Of a stretch of 64,000 bases of DNA, positions 35,283 to 44,578 are shown one piece after another. The translations under genes were made by a program, and so were the position numbers. The stretch comes from DATFMP01 sp035266845. GTDB taxonomy: Bacteria > SAR324 > JACQKK01. Location: contig DATFMP010000037.1 of NCBI GenBank assembly GCA_035266845.1, positions 1-64,000 of the forward strand, read 5' to 3'. A model generated the notes under the pieces. It was given only the letters and a program-made list of their open reading frames with translations, was not told the origin of the DNA and did not search any database. Each line of letters opens with the position of its first letter. Position 1 is the stretch's first letter.

Positions 35283-35819
35283 ATGATCCTTTCGGACGGC
35301 ACCCTGCGCGAGATGCTCAGCCGGGGCGAGCTGGTGGTGGAGCCGCTGGCCGACTACTGCATCCAGCCCGCCTCCATTGACCTAAGGCTCGGGCAGTCCT
35401 TCCTCAAGGTGGACGAGAACGACTGCGACACGATCCGCATGGACAGCCCCATCCGCTACGTGGAAGTGACGCGGGACGAGATCGTGATCCCGCCGGGCTC
35501 GTTCATGCTGGCCTCCACGCTGGAATTCATCCGCCTGCCCAACGACGTGACGGCCTTCGTGGAGGGCCGCAGCTCCGTCGGCCGCATCGGCCTGTTCGTG
35601 CAGAATGCGGGCTGGGTGGATCCGGGCTTCGAGGGTGAGCTGACCCTGGAACTATTCAACGCCAACCGCCAGCCCATCCGGCTGCAGTCCGGCCGCCGCA
35701 TCTGCCAGCTCGTCTTCGCCCGCATGGACCGTGCCGCCACGCTACCCTACCGCGGCAAGTACCAGGGCCAGCGCCGCCCCATGGGCAGCCGCATCTATGA
35801 GGACGCGGACCAGGGCTGA
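35283..35819 (+). CDS. dcd: dCTP deaminase
   Basis: The enzyme converts dCTP to dUTP and ammonia for thymidylate synthesis. The 178 residues carry VEGRSSVGRIGLFVQNAGWVDPGFEGELTLELFN across 95-130, which holds the catalytic Ser-Arg and Glu, and the C-terminal YRGKYQGQ lid near 158-165. The NAGW and GKYQGQ signatures match the Gram-positive/archaeal type more than E. coli Dcd. Some members of that type are bifunctional and also release pyrophosphate. Length is normal for a trimer subunit. Confidence 0.92.
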   Translation: MILSDGTLREMLSRGELVVEPLADYCIQPASIDLRLGQSFLKVDENDCDTIRMDSPIRYVEVTRDEIVIPPGSFMLASTLEFIRLPNDVTAFVEGRSSVGRIGLFVQNAGWVDPGFEGELTLELFNANRQPIRLQSGRRICQLVFARMDRAATLPYRGKYQGQRRPMGSRIYEDADQG

Positions 35820-35849
35820 ACGGTGCGCGCCGGATCGGTTCCCCCACCC

Positions 35850-36482
35850 ATGACATCCACCGTGACTCCGCCCCGTGCGGTCGTGTTCGACCTGGGCGGC
35901 GTCGTCTGCCGCTTCCTGCCCGCGCGCAGGCTGCAGGCGATGGCACAGGCCGCCGACCTGTCTACCGAGGCAGTGCAGACCCGCCTGTGGGATTCCGGCT
36001 TCGACCGCGACTGCGACCGTGGCCGCTACGATGCCGCTGGCATGGTGGCTCAGATCAACGCGCGCCTGGGCTGCCGGCTGACGGCCGACGAGGCTGGACG
36101 GCTGTGGACGCTGGCCTTCGAGCCGGAGCGGGCCGTGCTGGCGCTGGTGGGGGCCGTGCGCGAGCACCGGCCCACCGCGCTGCTGACGGACAACGGCGCG
36201 CTGCTGCACGAGGCGCTGCCCGCGCATCTGCCCCGCGTGGCGGAGGCCTTCGGCCCGTTGATGTTCTCCTGCCAGTTCGGACGGCTCAAGGATGATCCGG
36301 AGCTGTTCCGGCTGGCCGCCGCCCGGCTGGGTCTTCCCGGCCCGGCGCTGGTGCTGGTGGACGACAGTCCCACGGCCCTGACGACCGCGGCCGCTGCCGG
36401 CTGGCAGACCCTCGCCTTCACCGATGCGACGCAGACCGGCGCCGCGCTGTGGGCCCGCCTGGGCCTGCCCGTGACATCCTGA
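35850..36482 (+). CDS. HAD-superfamily hydrolase, subfamily IA
   Basis: The 210-residue protein has the HAD core: VVFDLGGVV at 11-19 with the nucleophile Asp14, LLTDNGALL near 112 providing the motif II Thr, a lysine in FGRLKDDPELF near 147, and LVLVDDSPTAL near 167 with the acidic motif IV. The second motif I position is Gly instead of Asp, as in many epoxide-hydrolase-like or phosphoglycolate-related subgroups, so activity as a phosphatase is uncertain. A helical cap fills about 20-95. Confidence 0.85.
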   Translation: MTSTVTPPRAVVFDLGGVVCRFLPARRLQAMAQAADLSTEAVQTRLWDSGFDRDCDRGRYDAAGMVAQINARLGCRLTADEAGRLWTLAFEPERAVLALVGAVREHRPTALLTDNGALLHEALPAHLPRVAEAFGPLMFSCQFGRLKDDPELFRLAAARLGLPGPALVLVDDSPTALTTAAAAGWQTLAFTDATQTGAALWARLGLPVTS

Positions 36483-36499
36483 CGCGCCCAAGCACGCCG

Positions 36500-37774
36500 A
36501 TGCCCCAGCCTCACACTCACGCACCCGGTACGGACGGTGCACCGCCCGGCGGTGCTGCACCGGGCGGGGTTGCGTCCGGTGAATCCGCGGTCACGCCGCC
36601 CGTGCCGCCGACACGGTATCTGATCGCGCTGCTGGGGGCACTGGCGGCATTCGGGCCCATGTCCATCGACATGTACCTACCCAGCCTGCCCACCATCGCA
36701 CAGGACTTTGGCGTGCCGGTGAGTGAGGTGCAGCTCACGCTGAGCGCGTTCTTCCTGGGGTTCGCGATCGGGCAGCTCACCTACGGCACGCTCTCGGACC
36801 GCTTCGGGCGGCGCCCCGTGCTGATTACGGGCATCGCCTTCTACATTTTCACCAGCGCGCTGTGCGCGGCCAGCGCGGGCGTGGGCACTATGGCCGCCGC
36901 GCGGCTGGTGCAGGCGTTGGGCGGCGGCGCGGCCTCGGTTATCTCCCGCGCGATCGTGCGCGATCTGTTCGGCGGCAACCAAGCCGCGCGGGTGATGTCC
37001 CTGATGGTGATGGTGACGGGGCTGGCCCCGCTGGGCGCGCCGCTGTTGGGCGGGCAGGTGCTGCTCTGGCTGGGCTGGCGCGCCATCTTCTGGGTGCTGG
37101 CGGCCTTCGGCACGGCGTGCCTGCTGGCCGTGCTGCGCGGGGTGCCGGAGACCAACCCGCCCGAGCGGCGACGGCCGTTGCGGCTTGGGGCCATGCTGGG
37201 CGGGTACTGGGAGGTGCTGCGCAACCGGCAGGCGCTGGGAACGATCCTGGCCGGGGCGATGGCTTTCGCCGGCATGTTCGCTTACATCTCCGGCACGCCC
37301 TTCGTCTACATCGAGCTGTACGGCATCTCGCCGCAGCTTTACGGGTTCCTGTTCGGGCTCAATATCGTGGGCATGATGATCGGCGCGTACTGCAACAGCC
37401 GGCTGGTGATGCACCTGGGCAGCGGCTTTATGCTCGGTGTGGGCACGGTGCTGATCTGTGCGGCGGGGCTGGCGCTGCTGGCCTGCGCTTGGTCCGGCGT
37501 GGGTGGCCTGCTGGGCATTGTGGTGCCGCTGTTCTTCTATGTGGGCTCACTGAACCTGATCTCCGCCAATGCGGTGAGCCGCACGCTGCAGCACTTCCCG
37601 CGCATCGCCGGGACGGCCGCCGCGTTGTATGGCGCCACGCAGTTCGGCTTCGGTGCGTTCTCCGGCGCGCTGGTGGGGCTGTTGTACAACGGCACGGCCG
37701 TGCCCATGGCCGCGGTGATCGCCTGCGCGGGCGTGCTCAGTCTTGCCGCGGAGCGGCTGCTGTCCCGGGCGTGA
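36500..37774 (+). CDS. Bcr/CflA-family MFS drug efflux transporter
   Basis: The 424-residue inner-membrane protein has twelve predicted helices after a Pro/Gly-rich N-terminus of about 38 residues. The family features are visible: FGPMSIDMYLPSLPTIAQDF near 51-70 with the membrane Asp and Pro, the loop YGTLSDRFGRRPVLI near 94-108, and AARLVQALGGGAASVISRAIVRD near 133-155. Bcr/CflA pumps exchange protons for drugs or amino-acid-like compounds. The 3' end overlaps the convergent prmC gene by 38 bases. Confidence 0.9.
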   Translation: MPQPHTHAPGTDGAPPGGAAPGGVASGESAVTPPVPPTRYLIALLGALAAFGPMSIDMYLPSLPTIAQDFGVPVSEVQLTLSAFFLGFAIGQLTYGTLSDRFGRRPVLITGIAFYIFTSALCAASAGVGTMAAARLVQALGGGAASVISRAIVRDLFGGNQAARVMSLMVMVTGLAPLGAPLLGGQVLLWLGWRAIFWVLAAFGTACLLAVLRGVPETNPPERRRPLRLGAMLGGYWEVLRNRQALGTILAGAMAFAGMFAYISGTPFVYIELYGISPQLYGFLFGLNIVGMMIGAYCNSRLVMHLGSGFMLGVGTVLICAAGLALLACAWSGVGGLLGIVVPLFFYVGSLNLISANAVSRTLQHFPRIAGTAAALYGATQFGFGAFSGALVGLLYNGTAVPMAAVIACAGVLSLAAERLLSRA

Positions 37775-38705
37775 CCCCCGCCGGCCCGGCGCCGCCCGGC
37801 CCCACCGCTGCCGCGTGCAGCACACGCGGGTGACCCGCCAAATCGTTGCGCACCTCCACCAGGCGCAGCCCGGCGTGCTGCGTCACCTCCCCCCGCAGGC
37901 GCCGCTCCTGGTCGGAGCCCATCTCCATCAGCACGTGACCGCCGGGTGCCAGGCTGCGCTCCGCATAGGCCAGCATGTAGCGCTGAAAGTCGCCGCCGTC
38001 GCGGCCGCCGTTGAGCGCCAGGCGCGGCTCGGCCCGCGAAACCTCGGGCATCAGGCGGTCGATCGTGCCCGTCGGGATGTACGGCGGGTTGCCCGCCACG
38101 ATGTGCGGACGGAAGCCGGCGGCGATGGGCTCGAAGCGATCCCCCAGCACCAGGTGTAGCGCATTGTCCCGCGGCTCCAGCAGCGCCGCGTGGCGGCGCC
38201 GGTTTTCCGCGGCCACGGCCATCGCTGCCGGCGAGCGCTCCACCGCCACCCAGCGCAAGCCGCGCACCTCCGAGCAGACCGCCAGCGGAATCGCCGCGCT
38301 GCCCGTGCCCAACTCCAGAGCCCACAGGGGCCGCTCGGGGTCGGCGCTTCGCAGCGCCCCGATGGCGGCCAGGATGCCCTCCACCAGGGTCTCGGTATCG
38401 GGGCTGGGGATGAGGATGCCCTCGCGCACTGCCAGCGTGAGCGACCAGAAGTCCGCCTCGCCGATCAGGTAGGCCAGGGGCCGGCGTTGGCCGCGCGCCC
38501 GCACCAGTTCGCGGAAGCGGGCCAGCTCGCGCTCGGTCAGGGGTTGGTCGAAGCGCAGATAGAGATCGATGCGGCGGCAGCCCAGCACGTGCGCCAGCAG
38601 CAGCTCCGCATCCAGGCGGGGGCTGGGCACGCCCCGCTCGTCGAAGTACGATTCCGTCCAGTCCAGCAGGGACTTGGGCGTCCAGACGTCCTGCGCAGCG
38701 GTCAC
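37737..38705 (-). CDS. prmC: Release factor glutamine methyltransferase
   Basis: The enzyme methylates the GGQ glutamine of peptide-chain release factors. The 322-residue product has the N-terminal helical recognition domain, IPSPDTETLVE near 98-108, SAM-binding ALELGTGSAAIPLA near 128-141, and the catalytic NPPYIP near 204. The C-terminal 25 residues are low-complexity and Gly/Pro/Ala-rich, and overlap the convergent efflux gene. Its GTG start overlaps the receiver gene stop (GTGA), so the two are translationally coupled. Confidence 0.92.
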   Translation of the reverse strand: MTAAQDVWTPKSLLDWTESYFDERGVPSPRLDAELLLAHVLGCRRIDLYLRFDQPLTERELARFRELVRARGQRRPLAYLIGEADFWSLTLAVREGILIPSPDTETLVEGILAAIGALRSADPERPLWALELGTGSAAIPLAVCSEVRGLRWVAVERSPAAMAVAAENRRRHAALLEPRDNALHLVLGDRFEPIAAGFRPHIVAGNPPYIPTGTIDRLMPEVSRAEPRLALNGGRDGGDFQRYMLAYAERSLAPGGHVLMEMGSDQERRLRGEVTQHAGLRLVEVRNDLAGHPRVLHAAAVGPGGAGPAGVTPGTAAAPRQD

Positions 38706-39109
38706 GCCTCGGCCCGCTTTTGCACCGCCTCCTTGATCTTGTCCGTGATCGTGCTCACGCTGAAGGGCTTGATGATGTAAGCGTCCACGCCCTCCTTCCC
38801 GGCGGCCAGGATGGCATTCTTGGTATCGGCGGCGGTGATCATGAGGAAGGGAATATCGCAGGTCGGGGCATCGGCTTTGCGGATCTTTCGCAGCAGTTGC
38901 AGCCCATCCAGCCCTGGCATGGCCCAGTCGGTCAGCACCAGTTCCACGCCGCCCCGCGTGATGAACTGCCAGGCGATCTCGCCATCCTCGGCCTCCATCA
39001 CGTGCTCGTAGCCGATCTTCTTGACGATGTTGACGATGACCTTGCGCAAGTTGGGATTGTCTTCAGCGATGAGCACCCGCTTGCTGGTATCCAGTTCCAT
39101 GCCGTCCAT
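38702..39109 (-). CDS. CheY-like single-domain response regulator
   Basis: The 135-residue protein is one receiver domain. Acidic residues lie in LIAEDNPN near 13-20, the phospho-acceptor is Asp61 in LVLTDWAMPG, and Lys near 116 sits in AYIIKPF. No output domain follows, so it signals by protein contact as CheY does. There is no adjacent kinase. ATG 39109 is very close to an AGGAG; an internal ATG at 39100 would also fit that site. It is unusual that it is coupled to prmC. Confidence 0.9.
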   Translation of the reverse strand: MDGMELDTSKRVLIAEDNPNLRKVIVNIVKKIGYEHVMEAEDGEIAWQFITRGGVELVLTDWAMPGLDGLQLLRKIRKADAPTCDIPFLMITAADTKNAILAAGKEGVDAYIIKPFSVSTITDKIKEAVQKRAEA

Positions 39110-39293
39110 GCTCCTCGTTTGAAGACGATCCCTGCGCTGCCGCCCCACCCAGCCACGGCCGTCGCCCGCCCCTTCACTTGCCTGGCGAGCGCACCACGGC
39201 CTTCTCCAATCTTTAACGCATTTCGCACCCAAGGGTACCCAAGGCCCTCAGTATTGCGCAACTGCGAGGGCCCGTGCTACCCGTGGAATGAAT

Positions 39294-39386
39294 TCACCCG
39301 GGGAGCTGGAAGTTCCGGCTGAGACGCGATCGTTGGATCGCGGACCCGTAGAACCTGATCCGGTTAGGACCGGCGGAGGAAGCGTG
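39294..39386 (+). promoter_or_regulatory. TPP riboswitch (THI element)
   Basis: The conserved thiamine pyrophosphate aptamer is easily read: GGGGAGCT at the P1/P2 side, GGCTGAGA at 39318-39325, then GACCCGTAGAACCTGATCCGG, GTTAGGACCGGCGGAGGAA at the distal half. These match the pyrimidine-sensing and pyrophosphate-sensing helices. It lies about 75 bases before an ABC importer gene for a thiamine precursor. It should repress that operon when thiamine pyrophosphate is plentiful, probably by hiding the ribosome site, since no terminator hairpin with a T run is seen. Confidence 0.95.
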
Positions 39387-39460
39387 ACCGCACCATCCCA
39401 ATCGACGGATTCTTCCCCCTTCCCGGCAGGCGTGCACCGCATGGACGGGAAGCGGATCGG

Positions 39461-40237
39461 TTGAAGGCAGTCCAGAAGCAGACGGCCATCGAGGTGCGTT
39501 CCCTCCGCAAGTCCTTTGCGGGTGCGCAGGGGCGCTATCAGGTGCTGGACGGCGTGGCGCTGTCCATCGCGGCGGGTGAGTTCGTCAGCCTGCTGGGTCC
39601 CTCGGGCGGCGGCAAATCCACTCTGCTCAATATCCTGGCTGGGCTGGACGAGCCCGATGCGGGCAGTGCCCACGTGCTGGGGCACCCCCCCGGCAGCCAT
39701 GCGCCCATCGCCTACATGCAGCAGAAGGACCTGCTGCTCCCGTGGCGTTCGCTGTGGGACAACATCCTGATCGGCCCCGAGCTGCACTCCCGCGCCGAGC
39801 GGCGCCGGCTGGAGGCCTCCGCCCGCGACCTGCTGCACGAGTTCGGGCTGGAGCGCTTCGCGGACGCTTGGCCCGCCCAGCTTTCGGGCGGTATGCGCCA
39901 GCGCGCGGCGCTGCTGCGAACGCTGCTGTGCGAGCAGCCGATCCTGCTGCTGGACGAGCCTTTCGGGGCGCTGGATGCCATCACGCGGGGGCGCCTGCAG
40001 CAGATGCTGCTGCGGGTCTGGCGCGAGTTCGGCAAGACGGTGCTGCTGGTCACGCACGACGTGGAGGAGGCCCTGCTGCTCTCCCACCGCGTGATCGTGC
40101 TCTCCGGCATGCCCGGGCACGTGCTGGCCGAATACCCCGTGCCCCTGCCCCACGAGGCGCGCGCCGAATCGCCGGAGTTGCTGCGCATGCGCGGCCGCAT
40201 CCTGCGGTCGCTGGAGGGTCCCGATGCGCAGCCCTGA
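39461..40237 (+). CDS. Thiamine-precursor ABC importer, ATPase (ThiZ-like)
   Basis: The 258-residue ATPase belongs to the nitrate/taurine/HMP type. It has Walker A LLGPSGGGKST near 44-54, a Q-loop in YMQQKDLLLPW near 84-94, signature LSGGMRQR near 141, and Walker B ILLLDEPFGALD near 162. The start is TTG at 39461, which overlaps the stop of a 7-codon mini-ORF beginning at ATG 39441, suggesting coupled translation under riboswitch control. The permease gene starts 14 bases before its end. Confidence 0.9.
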   Translation: MKAVQKQTAIEVRSLRKSFAGAQGRYQVLDGVALSIAAGEFVSLLGPSGGGKSTLLNILAGLDEPDAGSAHVLGHPPGSHAPIAYMQQKDLLLPWRSLWDNILIGPELHSRAERRRLEASARDLLHEFGLERFADAWPAQLSGGMRQRAALLRTLLCEQPILLLDEPFGALDAITRGRLQQMLLRVWREFGKTVLLVTHDVEEALLLSHRVIVLSGMPGHVLAEYPVPLPHEARAESPELLRMRGRILRSLEGPDAQP

Positions 40238-41048
40238 GCCCCGCAGGTCCCTTCGGCCCCGGCGCCGGCAGCACGAGCGCTGGCTCTACCCGCTGCTGCT
40301 CATCGCGGCCATGCTGGCCGTGTGGGAGGTGGGCGTGCGCACGCTGGACGTGCCGCACTACATCCTGCCCGCCCCCAGCGCCGTGGCGGCCACGCTGGTG
40401 GAGCAGCGCGCCGTGTTCGCGCGCCACACGGGCATCACCGCTCTGGAGGTGGTGACGGGCGGGCTGCTGGGAGTGGCCGTGGGGCTGGCGCTGGGGCTGC
40501 TGCTGTTCTATTCGCCGGCGCTGGAAAAGGCGCTCTACCCGCTGCTGATCACCTCGCAGAACGTGCCCGTGTTCGCCATCGCGCCGCTGCTGGTGGTGTG
40601 GTTCGGCTACGGGCTGTGGTCCAAGGTCGTGATGGCGGCCATCATCGTGTTCTTCCCCATCACGCTGGCCATGCTGGGCGGGCTGCAACGCACGGATCCC
40701 GACCAGCTGCGGCTGTTCCGCACCATGGGTGCATCGCCGAGGCAGGTGCTGTTCAAACTGCGCCTGCCCTCGGCGCTGCCGGAGATCTTCGCCGGCCTCA
40801 AGCTGGGCGCGGTGTATTCCACCATCGGCGCGGTGATCGGCGAGTGGGTGGGCGCCGGCGCGGGGCTGGGCTACCTGATGCTCTCGGCCAACGCGCAGCT
40901 CCGCATCTCCATGGTCTTCGGTGCCATTCTCTGTCTCACGCCCATCGGCCTCGGGCTGTTGGGCTTCGTCACTTGGCTGGAGCGCCGGCTGCTGCCCTGG
41001 CAGCAGCTCTCGCGGGAGGACGCCGCATACGACGCTTCGCAACTTTGA
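40224..41048 (+). CDS. Thiamine-precursor ABC importer, permease (ThiX-like)
   Basis: The 274-residue inner-membrane protein has about six helices after an Arg-rich N-terminus. The coupling loop is RTMGASPRQVLFKLRLPSALP near 164-184, and YILPAPSAVAATLVEQ near 46-61 is typical of SsuC/ThiX permeases. It overlaps the ATPase gene by 14 bases and is followed after 17 bases by the binding-protein gene. The TPP riboswitch upstream identifies the cargo as a thiamine precursor such as hydroxymethylpyrimidine. Confidence 0.9.
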   Translation: MRSPEPRRSLRPRRRQHERWLYPLLLIAAMLAVWEVGVRTLDVPHYILPAPSAVAATLVEQRAVFARHTGITALEVVTGGLLGVAVGLALGLLLFYSPALEKALYPLLITSQNVPVFAIAPLLVVWFGYGLWSKVVMAAIIVFFPITLAMLGGLQRTDPDQLRLFRTMGASPRQVLFKLRLPSALPEIFAGLKLGAVYSTIGAVIGEWVGAGAGLGYLMLSANAQLRISMVFGAILCLTPIGLGLLGFVTWLERRLLPWQQLSREDAAYDASQL

Positions 41049-41065
41049 ATCCGCATAAGGACCCG

Positions 41066-42034
41066 ATGAAACGCATCAAGGGGGCCGGCCCGCTCGTGCT
41101 GGCCGTGCTGCTGGGCGCCCTGCTGGCGCTCCCCGCCCGGCCCGCAGCCGCGGCGGAACGCTACAAGCTGATCCTGGACTGGTTCCCCAACGCGGACCAT
41201 ATCCCGCTCTACGTGGCCCGCGACGGCGGCTTCTGGGCCAAGCAGGGCCTGCAGGTGGAACTGGTGGCCCCGGCCGACCCCAACGATCCGCTGAAGTTGG
41301 TGGCGGCCGGCAAGGCGCCGTTCGCCATCAACTATCAGCCCAACGTAACCATCGCCCGCAGCCAGGGGCTGCCCGTGCGTTCCATCGGCGTACTGGTGGA
41401 GCACCCGCTCTCGTCGCTGGCCTTCCTGAAGAAGAGCGGCATCCGCACCCCGGCGGACCTGAAGGGCAAGCGCATCGGTTACTCGGTGCAGGAGCTGGAT
41501 TTGGCGGAGCTGCGCGCCCTGACGGCCTCGGCCGGCCTCAAGCCGGACGACTACACCACCGTCAACGTGAACTTCAACCTGACCAGCTCGCTGCTGAGCG
41601 GGCAGGTGGACGCGGTGATGGGTGCCTATTGGAACTATGAGCTGTCCGAGCTGGCGCTGGAAAACGTGCCCGCCGGCTACTTCGCTCTTACGGATTACGG
41701 CGTGCCGGACTTCTACGAGCTGGTCGTCATCACCAACGATCGCTTTTTGGCCGAGCATCGGGATGTGGCGCGGCGGCTCGTGCTGGGGCTGCAGGCCGCG
41801 CTGGACTTCACGCGGGCCAAGCCGGACGAGGCGTTGGCACTCTACCTGAAGGCGAATCCAGAGGTGCGCAAGGAACTGGACACGCGCGCCTTCAAGCTGG
41901 TGCAGGACCAGTTTGCGCACACGCAAGTGCAGTCCGCGGAGAAGTGGGAGCGTTTCACCCGCTTCGCCAAGGCCCAGGGTGTCATCAACAAGGACGTGCC
42001 CGCCGGCGATCTGTTCACCAACCTGATGCAGTGA
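41066..42034 (+). CDS. Thiamine-precursor ABC importer, binding protein (ThiY/NMT1-like)
   Basis: The 322-residue periplasmic protein begins with a signal peptide of about 29 residues ending ARPAAA-AE. The NMT1/ThiY-like domain starts with KLILDWFPNADHIPLYVARDGGFW near 33-56. This aromatic segment resembles pyrimidine-binding ThiY and the HMP synthase fold. Other pocket residues include YWNYE near 190. It captures formylaminopyrimidine or a related thiamine precursor. The next gene, thiD, phosphorylates hydroxymethylpyrimidine and starts 14 bases later. Confidence 0.9.
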   Translation: MKRIKGAGPLVLAVLLGALLALPARPAAAAERYKLILDWFPNADHIPLYVARDGGFWAKQGLQVELVAPADPNDPLKLVAAGKAPFAINYQPNVTIARSQGLPVRSIGVLVEHPLSSLAFLKKSGIRTPADLKGKRIGYSVQELDLAELRALTASAGLKPDDYTTVNVNFNLTSSLLSGQVDAVMGAYWNYELSELALENVPAGYFALTDYGVPDFYELVVITNDRFLAEHRDVARRLVLGLQAALDFTRAKPDEALALYLKANPEVRKELDTRAFKLVQDQFAHTQVQSAEKWERFTRFAKAQGVINKDVPAGDLFTNLMQ

Positions 42035-42047
42035 GGACCTCCCGACC

Positions 42048-42899
<852 letters not shown>

Positions 42900-42933
42900 T
42901 AGAGCGTCAGCCCTAAACTTCAGGATAGACGCC

Positions 42934-43010
42934 TCCAAGGGGGCTCCACCCCCTTGGAACCCCCGCAAGGGAGCAAGCCCCCTTGACCCCATTTGGAGGG
43001 GGTACAGGGG
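42934..43010. repeat. Dispersed GGGAGCAAGC repeat, copy 2
   Basis: Between thiD and tenA there is a run of small palindromes: CCAAGGGGGCTCCACCCCCTTGG, the core GGGAGCAAGCCCCC at 42969-42982, then GACCCCATTTGG and CAGGGGCCCCTCGGCCCCTG. The core and its flanks match elements at 4143 and 58285. Part of the block could also stop or slow transcription between thiD and tenA. Confidence 0.6.
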
Positions 43011-43144
43011 CCCCTCGGCCCCTGCCGGAGAGTGGAGGTGCGGAGTAGGGAGGCAGCGCCTTCCTCCTCCGCAAACTCCAAAATTAATCCTTGACGCACC
43101 ACTAGGCGCCTCCGGCCGCAACGCGCGGAGGGACGGGAGGATGG

Positions 43145-43816
43145 ATGGCATTCTGTGACGAGCTGATGCGCGTCTCCCAAGGCATCTGGGCACTGGAGAA
43201 GGAGCACCCGTTCGTGCGCGGGATGGGCGACGGCAGCCTGGACGCCGAGCGCTTTCGCTTCTACCTGGAGCAGGACTACCTGTTCCTCATCGAGTATGCC
43301 AAGGTCTTCGCCCTGGCCGCTACGCGCGCGCCGGAGCTGGACACCATGGCGTACTTCGCCCAGCTCTGCGCGGATACGCTGAACTCGGAGATGGCGCTGC
43401 ACCGCTCCTATTGCGCCGAGTTCGGCATCGAGCCTGCGGCGCTGGAGGCTGCGGAGCCCGCGCAGACCACCGTGGGCTACACGGGTCACCTGCTGCAGGT
43501 GGCCGTGCGCGGCGGCGTGGCGGAAATCTGTGCGGCCGTGCTGCCCTGCCAGTGGGGCTACAACGAGATCGCACGGCACCTGCGCGAGCGCGGCCTGCCG
43601 CCCGAACCGCGCTATCGCAAGTGGATCGAGATGTACGCCTCGCCGGAGTTCGAGGCCTACGGCCGCTGGCTGCGCGAGCAGTTGGAGGCGCTGGCCCCGC
43701 GGTTCACGCCGGCCCAGGTGGCGCGCTTGCAGCGTATCTTCCACACCAGCAGCCGCTGGGAGTACCTCTTCTGGGAGATGGCCTGGCGCATGGAGCGCTG
43801 GAACCTGCCCGCCTGA
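43145..43816 (+). CDS. tenA: Thiaminase II / aminopyrimidine aminohydrolase
   Basis: TenA hydrolyses aminomethylpyrimidine from degraded thiamine to hydroxymethylpyrimidine, the ThiD substrate. The 223 residues carry Asp44 in LEQDYLFL, the nucleophile Cys135 in LPCQWGY and a Glu in FWEMAW near 209; the first two numbers are the same as in the Bacillus enzyme. It is therefore the active Cys-type. GGGAGG lies just before the ATG at 43145. The repeat block separates it from thiD, but orientation and function place it in the riboswitch-controlled salvage unit. Confidence 0.93.
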   Translation: MAFCDELMRVSQGIWALEKEHPFVRGMGDGSLDAERFRFYLEQDYLFLIEYAKVFALAATRAPELDTMAYFAQLCADTLNSEMALHRSYCAEFGIEPAALEAAEPAQTTVGYTGHLLQVAVRGGVAEICAAVLPCQWGYNEIARHLRERGLPPEPRYRKWIEMYASPEFEAYGRWLREQLEALAPRFTPAQVARLQRIFHTSSRWEYLFWEMAWRMERWNLPA

Positions 43817-43914
43817 GATGCCGTCCACCCCTGGCCGCCCGCGCCAGTGCGACATACAATAGCGGAGGAGGGGGACATAGCGCCGCCATCCACACCGCCG
43901 GCAGGAGACTCCCG

Positions 43915-44322
43915 ATGGATCCCCAATCGCTCGACCCTTTGGGCGCGGCCCGCTACCTGGCCTTGACCACCTTCCGTCGCGACGGTCGCGACGTGACGAC
44001 GCCCGTGTGGCCGGTGGGAATGAACGGGCGGCTATACGTGGGCACCACGCGCAACACCGGCAAGTTCAAGCGCCTGCGCCACAACGATCACGTGCGCTTC
44101 GCGCCGTGCAATGCCAACGGCTCGCGTATCCTGGGCGAATGGCACGAAGGTCGCGCCCACGTCGTGGAAGATGCCGCCCTGAGGCGCGATTACCTGCGGG
44201 CCCTGCGTCGCAAGTACACGTGGGCGTACTACCTGATCATGCTGATCTACCGCCTGCGGGGTCTGTACCCGCAACGCGTGGTGTTGGAGATCGAAGCGGA
44301 AGGGCCTGCGGCGGCCTCTTAG
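43915..44322 (+). CDS. PPOX-class flavin/F420-dependent oxidoreductase
   Basis: The 135-residue protein is a split-barrel flavin-binding domain: RYLALTTFRRDGRDVTTPVWPV near 13-34, LYVGTTRNTGKFKRLRHNDHVRFAP near 40-64 and ILGEWHEGRAHVVED near 72-86. Such small proteins bind FMN, F420 or haem and reduce varied substrates. AGGAGA lies nine bases before the ATG. It follows tenA by about 100 bases on the same strand without an evident functional link. Confidence 0.82.
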   Translation: MDPQSLDPLGAARYLALTTFRRDGRDVTTPVWPVGMNGRLYVGTTRNTGKFKRLRHNDHVRFAPCNANGSRILGEWHEGRAHVVEDAALRRDYLRALRRKYTWAYYLIMLIYRLRGLYPQRVVLEIEAEGPAAAS

Positions 44323-44578
44323 CGCCCGCCTAGCGCGGCTTGCGAGCCATCCGGGCCTATCGCCGCCCCGCGTCCCCCGTCGATCCAAATAGGAATGCCC
44401 TCTGCGCAGGCTCCCTTCCTAGGCGGATTTCCCGCTGGCATGGTAGACATACGTCCTCCCTTGCGGAATTCCGCGGAAGGGCTACACCTCTGCTCAGAGC
44501 CGCTAGTTTTGGGTCTTCCGGCGATTCGGGGGGCACGGCGCGGCGTCATTCCCTTCGCGATAGGGAGAAACAGAACCA

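Noticed and set aside
42900..43144. A CRISPR-like or tandem repeat array between thiD and tenA
   Set aside because: The block is a set of different GC-rich palindromes, without equal repeat units or spacers.
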